The notes: generated by a model from the sequence alone, not told the origin. A stretch of 64,000 bases of DNA from Polaribacter tangerinus (GCF_038024095.1 NZ_CP150668.1:2480001-2544000); one strand, 5' to 3'. Numbered from the stretch's first letter, positions 8,648 to 19,173 are shown. Translations and numbers: made by a program.

Positions 8648-10567
8648 ATGAAATATTTTAAAGCTATTTATCCACTATTATTAGTACTTTTTTTTGCATG
8701 CAATAATTCTTCTATTAAAAAAGAGGATACTATTGTTTCGAAATTGAAAATTACAGATTCATTAGAAAGGGTAGAGCCACCAAATTGGTTTGTTGGGTTT
8801 AAAAATACCTCTTTACAACTATTAGTAAAGGAACCTAATATTGGTAATTTTACTCCTAGTATATCTTATGAAGGAGTTCAAATTAAAAAAGTTCATAAAG
8901 CAACTAGCAATAATTACTTGTTTATAGATTTGGTAATTTCTGAAAAAACCAAACCAGGAAAATTTAATATTGTTTTTACAGCTACAGGAACATCGGAAAA
9001 AGTGCATACATACGAGCTAAAGGATAGAGAAAAATCACCCGAAAAATATGTTGGTTTTAATAGTGCAGATGTTCTTTATTTGATTACACCAGATCGTTTT
9101 GCAAATGCCAATATTTCTAATGATATTGATATTTCTATGAAAGAAAAAACAATTGATAGAAAAGATGATTATGCACGTCATGGAGGTGATATTAAAGGAA
9201 TTACAAATCATTTAGACTATATTGATAGTATGGGTTTTACAGCAATTTGGTCATGCCCATTGCTGGTAAATGATATGAAAAAATCTTCGTATCATGGTTA
9301 TGCAATAACAGATTTATATAAAATAGATCCACGATTTGGAACTTTAAAAGAGTATAGAGAATTGGCAGATAAAGCTGCTGAAAAAGGTATAAAATTAATT
9401 ATGGATCAGGTAGCGAATCATTGTGGTAGCGAACACTGGTGGATGAAAGATTTACCTTTTAATGATTGGTTAAATTATCAAGAAAATTTTGAGAAAAATG
9501 GAACTTTAATAACTTCTAATCATAGAAGAACTACCAACCAAGACTTATATGCATCAAAAGTTGATGCCGCTCAAAATACGAAAGGTTGGTTTGTGAATTC
9601 TATGCCAGATTTGAATCAGAAAAATCCATTTATGGCCAAATACATCATACAAAACAGTATTTGGTGGATAGAAACTATTGGCTTAAGCGGTATAAGACAA
9701 GATACATATCCTTATCCAGACAAAGAGTTTATGAGTAATTGGGCGGGAGCAATTATGGCAGAATATCCAAATTTTTCTATTGTTGGAGAAGAATGGAGCT
9801 ATAATCCTTTACTTATTGGGTATTGGCAAAAAGGGGCCAATAATCGTGATGGTTATGAGTCTAACTTATCATCGACAATGGATTTTGCTATGCAAAAAAA
9901 AATTGTAGAAGCTTTAAATGAAAAAGAAAGTTGGGATACTGGTTTAGTGAAAATTTACGAGGGTTTAGCAAATGATTTTCATTATGCAAGTCCGAAAGAC
10001 TTACTTACTTTTCCTGATAACCACGATATGAGTAGAATTTTTACCCAATTAAATGGAAATATAACTCTTACTAAAATGGCACTATCTGTTCACTTAACTT
10101 TACCAAGAATTCCACAAATTTATTATGGAACAGAAATTTTAATGAACGACTTTAATAAACCAGGAGACCATGGTTTAATTCGAACAGATTTTCCTGGAGG
10201 TTGGCAAAATGATGTTGTGAATGCATTTGATGGAACTGGCTTAACTAGTAGTCAGATAGAAATGCAACGATTTCTTAAAAAATTACTGAATTTCAGAAAA
10301 TCATCAAAAGCAATTCATACAGGTAAAACAGTACATTTTGCACCAGTAAATGGAGTTTACTTTTTATTTAGAATTCTTGAAGATGAAGTGGTTGTAACGA
10401 TTATTAATAAGAATGATAATCCGCTAAAAATTGATTTAAACCGTTTTAACGAGATTGGATTACAAGGAAAAATAGTAAAAAATATTATAACAGATGCCAC
10501 TATTCGTTGGAGTGACTCACTAAGCTTAACTAGTAAAGGAAGTATTATATTAACCACTAAGTTGTAG
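8648..10567 (+). CDS. GH13 alpha-amylase-family lipoprotein with N-terminal domain (SusA/neopullulanase-like)
   Basis: Exported alpha-1,4-glucan hydrolase. The lipoprotein signal ends at Cys18 (LFFACNN). Residues about 35-130 form a beta-sandwich domain of the cyclomaltodextrinase-N type (PPNWFVGFKNTSLQLLV). The (beta/alpha)8 barrel follows with VLYLITPDRFAN, MDQVANHCG, nucleophile Asp352 in GIRQDTYPYP, acid/base Glu381 in IVGEEW and Asp460 in FPDNHDMSRI. A C-terminal beta domain closes the protein. The N-terminal domain favours a neopullulanase/cyclomaltodextrinase-like enzyme such as SusA over a simple alpha-amylase. Surface or periplasmic placement is not decided by sequence. Confidence 0.88.
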   Translation: MKYFKAIYPLLLVLFFACNNSSIKKEDTIVSKLKITDSLERVEPPNWFVGFKNTSLQLLVKEPNIGNFTPSISYEGVQIKKVHKATSNNYLFIDLVISEKTKPGKFNIVFTATGTSEKVHTYELKDREKSPEKYVGFNSADVLYLITPDRFANANISNDIDISMKEKTIDRKDDYARHGGDIKGITNHLDYIDSMGFTAIWSCPLLVNDMKKSSYHGYAITDLYKIDPRFGTLKEYRELADKAAEKGIKLIMDQVANHCGSEHWWMKDLPFNDWLNYQENFEKNGTLITSNHRRTTNQDLYASKVDAAQNTKGWFVNSMPDLNQKNPFMAKYIIQNSIWWIETIGLSGIRQDTYPYPDKEFMSNWAGAIMAEYPNFSIVGEEWSYNPLLIGYWQKGANNRDGYESNLSSTMDFAMQKKIVEALNEKESWDTGLVKIYEGLANDFHYASPKDLLTFPDNHDMSRIFTQLNGNITLTKMALSVHLTLPRIPQIYYGTEILMNDFNKPGDHGLIRTDFPGGWQNDVVNAFDGTGLTSSQIEMQRFLKKLLNFRKSSKAIHTGKTVHFAPVNGVYFLFRILEDEVVVTIINKNDNPLKIDLNRFNEIGLQGKIVKNIITDATIRWSDSLSLTSKGSIILTTKL

Positions 10568-10620
10568 TAATTAAATTTTTTTAAAGTTTTGTAACCTCTG
10601 TAACTTGTAAATGTTAGTAA

Positions 10621-13044
10621 ATGAAAACTATAAAAATTGTAATTATTGTCCTTTTTTTATCTGCCTATTCTTGGGCACAAAATTCAGGACGAATTTTTAA
10701 GGATGCAAAATTTTTAAAGGGTAATAAATTTGAGATAGCAGTTTCTGATGGTAATTATATAATTCAATTTTATTCTGATAAAATTGTAGAAACCTTGTTT
10801 GTGCCAACTTATCAAACAGTTTCTTCAGCTTCTCATGCAGTTGTATTGTCACCTCAAAAAATATCCATAAATATTAATGAAACAGCTAATAGAGTAACTT
10901 ATGCCTCTAACGGAATTAAAGTCGTTATTGATAAAAAACCTTTTAAAATTAGTTATTTTTATAGAGGAGCCCTTGTTACATCAGAAAAAAGGGGATACTA
11001 TATTTCAGACCATATTCCATTAGAAGCGGTAAAAGAAAATATTATAGCAGCAGAAACAGAGAAAATTGAATTTAATTTATCAGAAAGCGAAGTTTTATAC
11101 GGAACAGGTTCGAGGGCTTTAGGAATGAATAGGCGAGGGCACCGTTTGCCTTTGTTTAATAAAGCCCATTATGGGTATGAAAACTATTCGGAATTAATGA
11201 ATTTTACACTTCCAATAGTAATTTCTTCAAAAAAGTACATGCTACATTTCGATAATGCTCCTGTTGGTTATTTAGATTTAGATAGTAAAAAAGACAACTC
11301 TTTAACCTATGAAACCATTTCTGGAACAAAAAAATACCAAGTAATTGTAGGAAACTCATGGGAAAATTTAATTGATAATTACACCAAATTAACAGGCAAA
11401 CAACCCTTACCACCAAGGTGGGCGTTGGGTAATTTTTCTAGTCGGTTTGGGTATCATTCACAAGCAGAAACAGAAAGAACAATAGCCAAGTTTAATGAAG
11501 AAAATATACCTGTAGATGCTGTTATTTTAGATTTGTATTGGTTCGGAAAAGACATTCAAGGAACCATGGGTAATTTAGAAGTTTTTAAAGATTCTTTTCC
11601 AGATATGAAAGGAATGATTTCTAACTTTAAAAAGAAAGGTGTAAAAACTATTTTAATTACAGAGCCATTCATTTTATCAAATTCAAAGAGGTGGGATGAA
11701 GCAACCAAAGAAAATATTTTAGCAAAAGATTCTGTAGGAAATCCTGCAAAGTATGATTTTTACTTCGGAAATACTGGCATTATTGATATTTATAAGAAAG
11801 AAGGGAAAGTTTGGTTTTGGAATATTTATAAAGATATTTTGAACATGGGAGTAAAAGGGCTTTGGGGAGATTTGGGAGAGCCAGAAGTACATCCTCATTG
11901 GGTGCAACACCAAACGGGTTCTGCAAACGAAGTTCATAATACGTATGGCCATGATTGGGCAAAATTAATTTATGAAGGTTATAAGAGAGATTATTCTAAT
12001 GAGAGACCTTTTATTTTAATGCGTTCGGGAGCTGCTGGTTCTCAAAGATTTGGAATGATACCCTGGTCTGGGGACGTAAGTAGAACTTGGGGAGGATTAG
12101 AAAGTCAACCAGAAATTGCTTTACAAATGGGGTTGCAAGGCTTTGGTTATATGCACTCAGATTTGGGTGGTTTTGCAGGCAGTAATTTAGACGATAATTT
12201 ATATGTTCGTTGGTTACAGTATGGTGTTTTTCAGCCAATTTTTAGACCACATGCTCAAGAGGATGTAGCTAGCGAACCTGTTTATAGAAGTGATAACGCA
12301 AAGAGTCTATCAAACAAGGCAATAGAGCTTCGTTATCAACTTTTACCCTATAACTATAATCTTGCGTTTGAAAATCATACAAAAGGAACCCCTTTAATGA
12401 GACCTATTTTTTTTGAAGAAGAGACTAAAGAGATGGCAAATTATTCTAAGTCTTATTTATGGGGAAAAGATTTTTTAATTACCCCAATATTAAAAGATTC
12501 TGTAGTAAATAAAGAAATTTATTTTCCTAAAACTAATAATTGGTTTAATTTTTATACCGACAATAAGGTCAAGGGAGGAGTTTCTAAAGAAATTATTTTA
12601 CATAAAAATTATATACCAACTTATGTAAGAGCGGGAGCATTTATTTTAACAACTCCAATTAAGCAATCTACAGATTTTTATACAGGAAAAGAGTTTATGC
12701 TACATTACTATCACGATGATGAGGTAATAACTTCTAAAAGAACTTTTTATAATGATAATGGAACAGTTTCTAACCCTATAGAAAAAGGTGTTTATGAAAT
12801 TTTATCATTTCAATCTACACTTAAAAAGAATTTTTTAAAGTTTAACTTCAATGCCACACTTGGCAAAAATTGGCAAGCATCATCCAAAACAATAGAAATT
12901 AAACTACACAATATAACATGGGTACCTAAAAAGGTACTTGTAAATGGTAAAAAAACTTCATTTAATTTAACTAACAATGTGCTAAGTTTATCTGTGAATT
13001 GGAATACCAATAAAAGTGTAAAAATTAAAATAGCAACAAAGTAA
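10621..13044 (+). CDS. GH31 alpha-glucosidase, exported
   Basis: 807 residues with a Sec signal peptide (cleavage near YSWAQN, no lipobox). Probable retaining alpha-glucosidase releasing glucose from maltooligosaccharides in the periplasm. The N-terminal beta-sandwich contains VLYGTGSRALGMNRRG. The GH31 barrel has the nucleophile Asp417 in GLWGDLGEPEVHP and acid/base Asp485 in PWSGDVSRTWGG. The C-terminal beta domains contain KDFLITPIL and TYVRAGAFIL. It lies in a run of five exported glycosidase genes; the next starts 8 bp after its stop. Branch specificity (alpha-1,4 or alpha-1,6) cannot be decided. Confidence 0.9.
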   Translation: MKTIKIVIIVLFLSAYSWAQNSGRIFKDAKFLKGNKFEIAVSDGNYIIQFYSDKIVETLFVPTYQTVSSASHAVVLSPQKISININETANRVTYASNGIKVVIDKKPFKISYFYRGALVTSEKRGYYISDHIPLEAVKENIIAAETEKIEFNLSESEVLYGTGSRALGMNRRGHRLPLFNKAHYGYENYSELMNFTLPIVISSKKYMLHFDNAPVGYLDLDSKKDNSLTYETISGTKKYQVIVGNSWENLIDNYTKLTGKQPLPPRWALGNFSSRFGYHSQAETERTIAKFNEENIPVDAVILDLYWFGKDIQGTMGNLEVFKDSFPDMKGMISNFKKKGVKTILITEPFILSNSKRWDEATKENILAKDSVGNPAKYDFYFGNTGIIDIYKKEGKVWFWNIYKDILNMGVKGLWGDLGEPEVHPHWVQHQTGSANEVHNTYGHDWAKLIYEGYKRDYSNERPFILMRSGAAGSQRFGMIPWSGDVSRTWGGLESQPEIALQMGLQGFGYMHSDLGGFAGSNLDDNLYVRWLQYGVFQPIFRPHAQEDVASEPVYRSDNAKSLSNKAIELRYQLLPYNYNLAFENHTKGTPLMRPIFFEEETKEMANYSKSYLWGKDFLITPILKDSVVNKEIYFPKTNNWFNFYTDNKVKGGVSKEIILHKNYIPTYVRAGAFILTTPIKQSTDFYTGKEFMLHYYHDDEVITSKRTFYNDNGTVSNPIEKGVYEILSFQSTLKKNFLKFNFNATLGKNWQASSKTIEIKLHNITWVPKKVLVNGKKTSFNLTNNVLSLSVNWNTNKSVKIKIATK

Positions 13045-13052
13045 AAGACACC

Positions 13053-14930
13053 ATGAGAAAATTTATAGTATTTTTATCCCTTTTAATCGCTGTAATAACT
13101 GTTGGTTGTTCATCAGAGAGGTCATCTTCAGAAATGCAAAATCTAGAAATTGGTAATTCACAAAAAAAGGTTGTTTACCAAGTTTTTACTCGCTTATTTG
13201 GCAATACAAATACTACAAACAAGCCATGGGGAACTTTGGAAGAAAATGGCGTTGGAAAATTTAATGATTTTACCGATAAAGCGCTTTCCGAAATAAAAAA
13301 ATTAGGAGTAACTCATATATGGTTTACAGGTGTTCCACATCATAATGTTATTACAGATTATAGTTCATTTGGTATTTCAAATGACGATCCGGATGTGGTA
13401 AAGGGACGTGCAGGTTCACCTTATGCAGTAAAAGATTATTACAATGTAAATCCAGATTTAGCAGAAAACGTTACCAACCGTTTAGAAGAATTTGAAGCAT
13501 TAATTGCACGAACACACCAACAAAATTTAAAAGTAATTATTGATATTGTACCCAATCACGTTGCAAGAAACTACCATAGTGTAACGAACCCTAAAGGAGC
13601 AAAAAATTTTGGAGCAGAAGATAATACATCTGTTGCATATGACGTAAATAACAATTTTTATTATGTGCCAGATGAAGCATTTGAAGTTCCAGATTTTTTG
13701 AATGGTTATAGGCCGCTTGGAGGAGAAAATCATCCTTCGTCAGATAAAAAATTTAATGAATACCCTGCAAAATGGACAGGCAATGGGTCTCGTTCTGCCA
13801 AACCTAGTTTTTATGATTGGTATGAGACTGTAAAAGTAAATTATGGTATTTCTCCAGAGGGTAAAAAAGATTTTGAAGAACTTCCAGAAGGATTTGAAAA
13901 CGAAAATTATAAAATACATTATGCTTTTTGGAAAGATAAAACGGTTCCTAACTCATGGACAAAGTTTAAGGATATTTGTTTGTATTGGATACAAAAAGGA
14001 GTAGATGGCTTTAGGTATGATATGGCAGAAATGGTACCAGTAGAGTTTTGGAGTTATCTAAATTCTAATATAAAAATGAAAAATCCGAATGCTTTTTTAT
14101 TAGCAGAGGTATACAACCCTAGTTTATATAGAGATTATTTAAAGAAGGGAAAAATGGATTACCTTTATGATAAAGTGCAGTTGTATGATACCCTAAAAAA
14201 TATTATTCAAGGTAAAGGACTAACCGATAATATTCCTCCAATAATTAAAGACCTAGAAGACATTGAACATCATATGTTACATTTTTTAGAAAATCATGAT
14301 GAGCAACGAATTGCAAGTAAAGAGTTTGCAGGAAATGCAAATAAAGGAAAACCAGCAATGGTAGTTTCAGCAACAATATCTTCATCACCAACAATGATTT
14401 ATTTTGCTCAAGAATTAGGAGAAGATGGTTCAGAAAATGCTGGTTTTGGTACACCTTCTAGAACTTCAATTTTCGATTATATAGGGGTTCCAACTTTACA
14501 GAGATGGATGAATAACGGAAAATTTGACGCAGGTAAATCTACTAAAGAAGAAGTAGAATTAAGAGATTTTTACAAGCGTCTACTTAATTTTACAATTAAC
14601 AGTAAAGCATTAATGGGTACTTATTTCGATTTGCATTCATTTAATAGAAGTGCAACTAAAAATTATAATAGTAGTTTAATTTCTTATGCTCGTTTTAAAG
14701 AGGATGAAAAACTATTAATAGTTGCAAATTTTAATGAAAATGAATCGTATAGTTTTGAACTCAAATTACCAAAATATTTAATTGATTTATGGCAATTAAA
14801 AGAAGGTAAATACCATTTAAAAGATCAACTATATAACACTCAAACTGCATTATTAAATGTGAAAAATTCAGAAGCAACTGTTCAAATTAATATACGCCCT
14901 TTACAATCTTTAATACTTCAACTTAACTAA
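13053..14930 (+). CDS. GH13 alpha-amylase-family lipoprotein
   Basis: 625 residues with a lipobox at Cys19 (ITVGCSS). Predicted outer-membrane-anchored alpha-glucan hydrolase. Catalytic triad: Asp323 in GVDGFRYDMAEM, Glu352 in FLLAEVYNP and Asp416 in FLENHDEQRIA. The early motif IDIVPNHVARNYHS is the conserved barrel strand. The extended sequence from about residue 180 to 260, rich in tyrosine and asparagine, belongs to a subfamily different from the other two GH13 proteins here. It starts 8 bp after the GH31 gene and ends 8 bp before the next GH13 gene, so it belongs to the same transcript. Confidence 0.88.
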   Translation: MRKFIVFLSLLIAVITVGCSSERSSSEMQNLEIGNSQKKVVYQVFTRLFGNTNTTNKPWGTLEENGVGKFNDFTDKALSEIKKLGVTHIWFTGVPHHNVITDYSSFGISNDDPDVVKGRAGSPYAVKDYYNVNPDLAENVTNRLEEFEALIARTHQQNLKVIIDIVPNHVARNYHSVTNPKGAKNFGAEDNTSVAYDVNNNFYYVPDEAFEVPDFLNGYRPLGGENHPSSDKKFNEYPAKWTGNGSRSAKPSFYDWYETVKVNYGISPEGKKDFEELPEGFENENYKIHYAFWKDKTVPNSWTKFKDICLYWIQKGVDGFRYDMAEMVPVEFWSYLNSNIKMKNPNAFLLAEVYNPSLYRDYLKKGKMDYLYDKVQLYDTLKNIIQGKGLTDNIPPIIKDLEDIEHHMLHFLENHDEQRIASKEFAGNANKGKPAMVVSATISSSPTMIYFAQELGEDGSENAGFGTPSRTSIFDYIGVPTLQRWMNNGKFDAGKSTKEEVELRDFYKRLLNFTINSKALMGTYFDLHSFNRSATKNYNSSLISYARFKEDEKLLIVANFNENESYSFELKLPKYLIDLWQLKEGKYHLKDQLYNTQTALLNVKNSEATVQINIRPLQSLILQLN

Positions 14931-14938
14931 TATCAAAA

Positions 14939-16582
14939 ATGAAACAACTATTTTTTATAATTTTTATGGCAACTATTTACAGTTGTCAGAATAATTCACC
15001 GGCATCGAAGGAAGAGAAAGCAAAAGATTTTGTTTGGGAAGGAGCAAATATTTATTTTTTATTAACAGATCGTTTTAATAATGGAGATACGTCAAATGAT
15101 ATTAATTTTAATAGAAAAAAGGATGCCTCGGTTTTAAGAGGTTTTGAAGGGGGAGATTTAAGAGGAATTACCCAAAAAATAAAAGAAGGCTATTTTACAA
15201 ATTTGGGAATTAACGCAATTTGGATGACTCCTATTGTAGAGCAAATTCATTCTAGCACAGATGAAGGAACAGGTAAAACTTATGGTTTTCATGGTTATTG
15301 GACAAAAGATTGGACAGCTATTGATCCTAATTTTGGAACAAAGGAAGATGTAAAAGAGTTGGTAGAAGCAGCACACAGTAAAGGTATACGTGTTGTGTTA
15401 GATGCTGTAATAAACCATACGGGTCCAGTTACCGAGTTAGACACCGTTTGGCCTTCTTCTTGGGTACGGACAAGTCCTAAATGTACCTATGAAAATTATA
15501 AAAACACTGTAGAATGCACATTGGTTGCAAATTTACCAGACATTAAAACAGAAAGTAATGATGCTGTTTCATTACCACCACAATTGGTTAAAAAATGGAA
15601 AAATGAAGGCAGGTATGAACAGGAAGTTGCTGAGTTAGATGCTTTTTTTGAAAAAACAGGACACCCAAGAGCTCCACGATTTTACATTATGAAATGGTTA
15701 AGTGACTATATTACAGAATTTGGTATAGATGGTTATCGAGTAGATACTGTAAAGCACACAGAGTTTTCTGTTTGGCAAGAGTTTAAAAAAGTTTGCGATG
15801 CTGCATTTGCAGAGTATAAGAAAAATAATCCTGATAAAGTTTTAGATAAATCTGATTTTTATTTGGTTGGCGAAGTTTATAATTATGCTATATCTCATGG
15901 AAAATCATTTGATTTTGGTGATAAGAAAGTCAATTATTTTGATAAAGCATTTCATAGTTTAATTAATTTTGAATTGAAATGGAACGTAAAGCAACTATCA
16001 GAAAAACAGGTTTTTAAAAAATATGATTCTATTTTAAATAGTGAGTTAAAAGGATACGGAATTTTAAATTATTTAACTTCTCATGACGATGGTCAACCTT
16101 TTGATAAAGAAAGAGAAATGCCATACAAAACAGCTACAATGTTACTGCTTACACCAGGATCTTCTCAAGTTTATTACGGTGATGAGTCGGTTAGAGATTT
16201 GTCTATTGAAGGAGCCAATGGAGATGCAACATTAAGGTCTTTTATGAACTGGAATGATATTTATGAAAACAATGAAACAAAAAATATTTTATCTCACTGG
16301 CAAAAATTAGGTCAGTTTAGAGCAAATCACATGGCAGTTGGTGCAGGAAAGCATCAACTTATTTCAGAAGCAAATGGACTCGTTTTTTCGAGAGCTTGGA
16401 ATAATGATCAAGTAGTTATTGGTATCAATTTACCAAAAGGAGAGAAGTTAATAAAAGTATCTTCAATTTTTAGTGAAGGAGAACTTTTAAGAGATGCTTA
16501 TTCCAATCAAAAAATCTCAGTAAAAGACGGAATTGTAGTTTTAAATTCTAAATATAATATTGTATTATTGGAAAAAATATAG
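14939..16582 (+). CDS. GH13 alpha-amylase lipoprotein
   Basis: 547 residues with lipobox Cys16 (IYSCQNN). Starts directly into the catalytic barrel (IYFLLTDRFNNGDTSND), without the extra N-terminal domain of the first GH13 protein. Catalytic residues are Asp269 in GIDGYRVDTVKH, Glu312 in LVGEVYNYA and Asp383 in LTSHDDGQPF. VVLDAVINHTGP is the conserved region I with its His, and the overall form is that of secreted alpha-amylases. Position between another GH13 and the GH97 gene supports a role in breaking long alpha-glucan at the surface. Confidence 0.9.
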   Translation: MKQLFFIIFMATIYSCQNNSPASKEEKAKDFVWEGANIYFLLTDRFNNGDTSNDINFNRKKDASVLRGFEGGDLRGITQKIKEGYFTNLGINAIWMTPIVEQIHSSTDEGTGKTYGFHGYWTKDWTAIDPNFGTKEDVKELVEAAHSKGIRVVLDAVINHTGPVTELDTVWPSSWVRTSPKCTYENYKNTVECTLVANLPDIKTESNDAVSLPPQLVKKWKNEGRYEQEVAELDAFFEKTGHPRAPRFYIMKWLSDYITEFGIDGYRVDTVKHTEFSVWQEFKKVCDAAFAEYKKNNPDKVLDKSDFYLVGEVYNYAISHGKSFDFGDKKVNYFDKAFHSLINFELKWNVKQLSEKQVFKKYDSILNSELKGYGILNYLTSHDDGQPFDKEREMPYKTATMLLLTPGSSQVYYGDESVRDLSIEGANGDATLRSFMNWNDIYENNETKNILSHWQKLGQFRANHMAVGAGKHQLISEANGLVFSRAWNNDQVVIGINLPKGEKLIKVSSIFSEGELLRDAYSNQKISVKDGIVVLNSKYNIVLLEKI

Positions 16583-16588
16583 TCACAA

Positions 16589-18706
16589 ATGAAAAATAGT
16601 ATCCTAATTATCTTCTCTATATCGTCATTAATTTTATCCTCATGTAGTGTAAAATCTTCTAAAGTTACTTCTCCGGATGAAAATATTTCAGTTAATTTTC
16701 ATCTATCAGATGAAGGCCAATTCTATTATACAATTCATTATAAGAACAAAACAGTTATAGATACTTCTTATGTAGGGTTTTCTCTTGTTGATGCACCTAA
16801 TTTAGAAAAAGGATTTATTGCTTCTGTAAAAAAGCCAGCCACTGTTAATGAAACATGGCAATTGCCATGGGGAGAACAAGAAGATGTGGTTAATAATTAT
16901 AACGAAGTTCGAGTTGAATTAAAAGAAAAAGAAATATTAAAAAGAGAGGTAAACTTAATTTTTAGAGTTTATAATGATGGTGTAGGTTTTAGGTACGAAT
17001 TTCCGTTACAAGAAAATTTATCTGAAGTGTTAATTGCTGATGAAAAAACAGAGTTTAACCTAACAGAAGATTATAAAACTTTTTGGATTCCTGGAGATTG
17101 GGATATTTATGAGCATTTATATAGAACTACTAAATTATCCGAAATTAATGCCTTAACCTATGCAAATCATGATGATTTAGCGCAAACTTATATTCCAGAA
17201 AATGCTGTAAATACACCTGTAACATTAGTTGGTAATACTGGTTTACATCTCAGTTTTCATGAAGCAGCATTATTAGATTATTCTGGTATGACCTTAAAAG
17301 TTAATCCAGATGAATTAAAATTTACAAGTAACTTAGTAGGATCTAAAAACACCAATTACAAGGTAAAACGTAAAACTCCCTTTGTTACCCCTTGGAGAAC
17401 TATTCAAATAGCAGAAAATGCTCCAGATTTAATTGAATCAAATCTCATTTTAAATTTAAACGAACCAAATAAACTTGGAGATGTTTCTTGGTTTACTCCT
17501 ATGAAATATACCGGTGTTTGGTGGGAAATGCATTTGGGTAAATCTACTTGGGATTACGGTATGGAAATGGTGGAAGGAAAATGGAAAGATACCGGAAAGG
17601 CACATGGTAAGCATGGCGCAACTACAGAAAATGTAAAACGTTTTATCGATTTTTCTTCGAAGAATAATATTGGTGGTGTTTTGGTAGAAGGTTGGAATAC
17701 AGGCTGGGAGCGATGGATTGGTTTTGAAGACCGAGAAGGGGTTTTTGATTTTGTTACACAGTACCCAGATTACAATATGGATGAAGTAACTGCTTATGCC
17801 AAAGAAAAGGGAGTTCAAATTATTATGCATCATGAAACTTCTGCGGCAACAGAAACCTATGAAAAGCAACAAGATACAGCATATGCACTCATGCAAAAAT
17901 ATGGAATGCATAGCGTAAAGTCTGGTTATGTGGGTAAGATTTTACCAAAAGGAGAGTACCACCATGGTCAGTATATGGTAAACCAATATAATAATGCTGC
18001 AATTAAAGCAGCAAAGTATGAAGTAGCAGTAAATGCACATGAACCAATAAAAGCAACGGGTTTACGCCGAACATATCCTAACATTATTTCAAGAGAAGGA
18101 CTGCGAGGTCAAGAGTTTAACGCATGGGCTTCGGATGGTGGTAATCCTCCAGAACACCTTTCTATTGTTGCGTTTACCAGAATGTTGGCAGGACCAATAG
18201 ATTTTACACCAGGTATTTTTAACATAAAGTTTAATGAGTACAAAGATAAAAACCAGGTAAACACTACATTGGCTCATCAATTAGCGTTGTATGTAGTAAT
18301 TTATAGTCCCATTCAAATGGCAGCTGATCTAGTAGAACACTATGAGGCAAATTTACCCCCTTTTCAATTTATTAGAGATGTTGGGGTAGATTGGTCTCAA
18401 ACAAAAGTTTTAAATGGAGAAGTGGGAGATTTTGTAACTATTGCCAGAAAAGAACGTGAAACAGAAAGTTGGTTTGTTGGTGGAATTACTGATGAGGTTT
18501 CTAGAAAAATTTCAATTGATTTTAGTTTTTTAGATGCTAATATACCTTATGAGGCAATTGTGTATAAAGATGGAGAAAATGCTCATTGGAATGATAATCC
18601 GTTAGATATAAAGATAGAACCTTTAGAGGTAAATAGTAGTTCCAAGCATACTTTTACATTAGCTGCTGGTGGTGGTTTTGCAATTAGTATTAAGAAAAAA
18701 GACTAA
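16589..18706 (+). CDS. susB: GH97 alpha-glucosidase, SusB-like
   Basis: 705 residues with a lipoprotein-type signal (LILSSCS, Cys19). GH97 enzymes such as SusB release glucose from the ends of maltooligosaccharides in the periplasm. Visible family features are the N-terminal beta-sandwich (VTSPDENISVNFHLSDEGQF, then WQLPWGEQEDVVNNY), a catalytic barrel with GVLVEGWNTGWERW and IIMHHETSAA, and the acidic motifs NAHEPIKATG and REGLRGQEFNAWASDG. The HEP glutamate fits the inverting SusB subgroup, although I did not align it. It starts 6 bp after the GH13 stop and ends the exported-enzyme run. Its last four bases overlap a tiny convergent gene. Confidence 0.9.
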   Translation: MKNSILIIFSISSLILSSCSVKSSKVTSPDENISVNFHLSDEGQFYYTIHYKNKTVIDTSYVGFSLVDAPNLEKGFIASVKKPATVNETWQLPWGEQEDVVNNYNEVRVELKEKEILKREVNLIFRVYNDGVGFRYEFPLQENLSEVLIADEKTEFNLTEDYKTFWIPGDWDIYEHLYRTTKLSEINALTYANHDDLAQTYIPENAVNTPVTLVGNTGLHLSFHEAALLDYSGMTLKVNPDELKFTSNLVGSKNTNYKVKRKTPFVTPWRTIQIAENAPDLIESNLILNLNEPNKLGDVSWFTPMKYTGVWWEMHLGKSTWDYGMEMVEGKWKDTGKAHGKHGATTENVKRFIDFSSKNNIGGVLVEGWNTGWERWIGFEDREGVFDFVTQYPDYNMDEVTAYAKEKGVQIIMHHETSAATETYEKQQDTAYALMQKYGMHSVKSGYVGKILPKGEYHHGQYMVNQYNNAAIKAAKYEVAVNAHEPIKATGLRRTYPNIISREGLRGQEFNAWASDGGNPPEHLSIVAFTRMLAGPIDFTPGIFNIKFNEYKDKNQVNTTLAHQLALYVVIYSPIQMAADLVEHYEANLPPFQFIRDVGVDWSQTKVLNGEVGDFVTIARKERETESWFVGGITDEVSRKISIDFSFLDANIPYEAIVYKDGENAHWNDNPLDIKIEPLEVNSSSKHTFTLAAGGGFAISIKKKD

Positions 18707-18810
18707 TCTTTTGTAGCTTTTTCAAACTCATTAATCATTATAATAGCCCAAATTACAACGCAAACTCCAACAAAAATTGAAAGGTATAATACAATATTAT
18801 CTGCGCTCAC
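18703..18810 (-). CDS. Tiny single-span membrane protein (35 aa), not recognised
   Basis: Starts at GTG 18810 and reads VSADNIVLYLSIFVGVCVVI, then WAIIMINEFEKATKD. It is one hydrophobic helix with a short charged tail. The start overlaps the end of the 62-residue gene upstream by 14 bp (CGTGAGCGCAGATAA holds both signals), so translation is probably coupled. The stop overlaps the convergent GH97 stop. No function is assigned. The clean hydrophobic composition and the overlap favour a real gene over a chance frame. Confidence 0.55.
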   Translation of the reverse strand: MSADNIVLYLSIFVGVCVVIWAIIMINEFEKATKD

Positions 18811-18985
18811 GACTAATTAATTTTATGTAAATAATTACTCCTAAAAGCGTAGGAGCCCATAAGCCAAGAAAAATTCCATGTAATTTATTTCCTGTCAAGA
18901 AAAGGTATTCTGCTACAAGTATAATTAGTACGCAAAGCAATAGTACTAAAAAGTTAAGAATTCCTAATTTTTGTATAAGACGCAT
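18797..18985 (-). CDS. Small two-helix membrane protein (62 aa), not recognised
   Basis: Residues 7-30 (LGILNFLVLLLCVLIILVA) and 38-55 (IFLGLWAPTLLGVIIYI) are predicted membrane helices, ending in the basic tail SRERR. It is followed by an overlapping 35-residue membrane protein. The pair sits between the GH97 gene and the laminarin-locus regulator, on the opposite strand. It resembles the small membrane subunits that accompany transporters in Bacteroidota, but I cannot name a family. Confidence 0.6.
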   Translation of the reverse strand: MRLIQKLGILNFLVLLLCVLIILVAEYLFLTGNKLHGIFLGLWAPTLLGVIIYIKLISRERR

Positions 18986-19173
18986 TTAAATTTAAATTTT
19001 CTATTTCATAAATGTAAAAAATTTAAACTTTAAAAAAAAATGAAATTGTCTTATATTTTTTTAATTGAGCATTTAAGAGTATATTAAGCCCATATAAACT
19101 ATACAGTAATTTTTATTTTTATTTTAACTGTTTGTTTAATAGGTTTTTATGATTTTATAAATCCAAACAAAAT

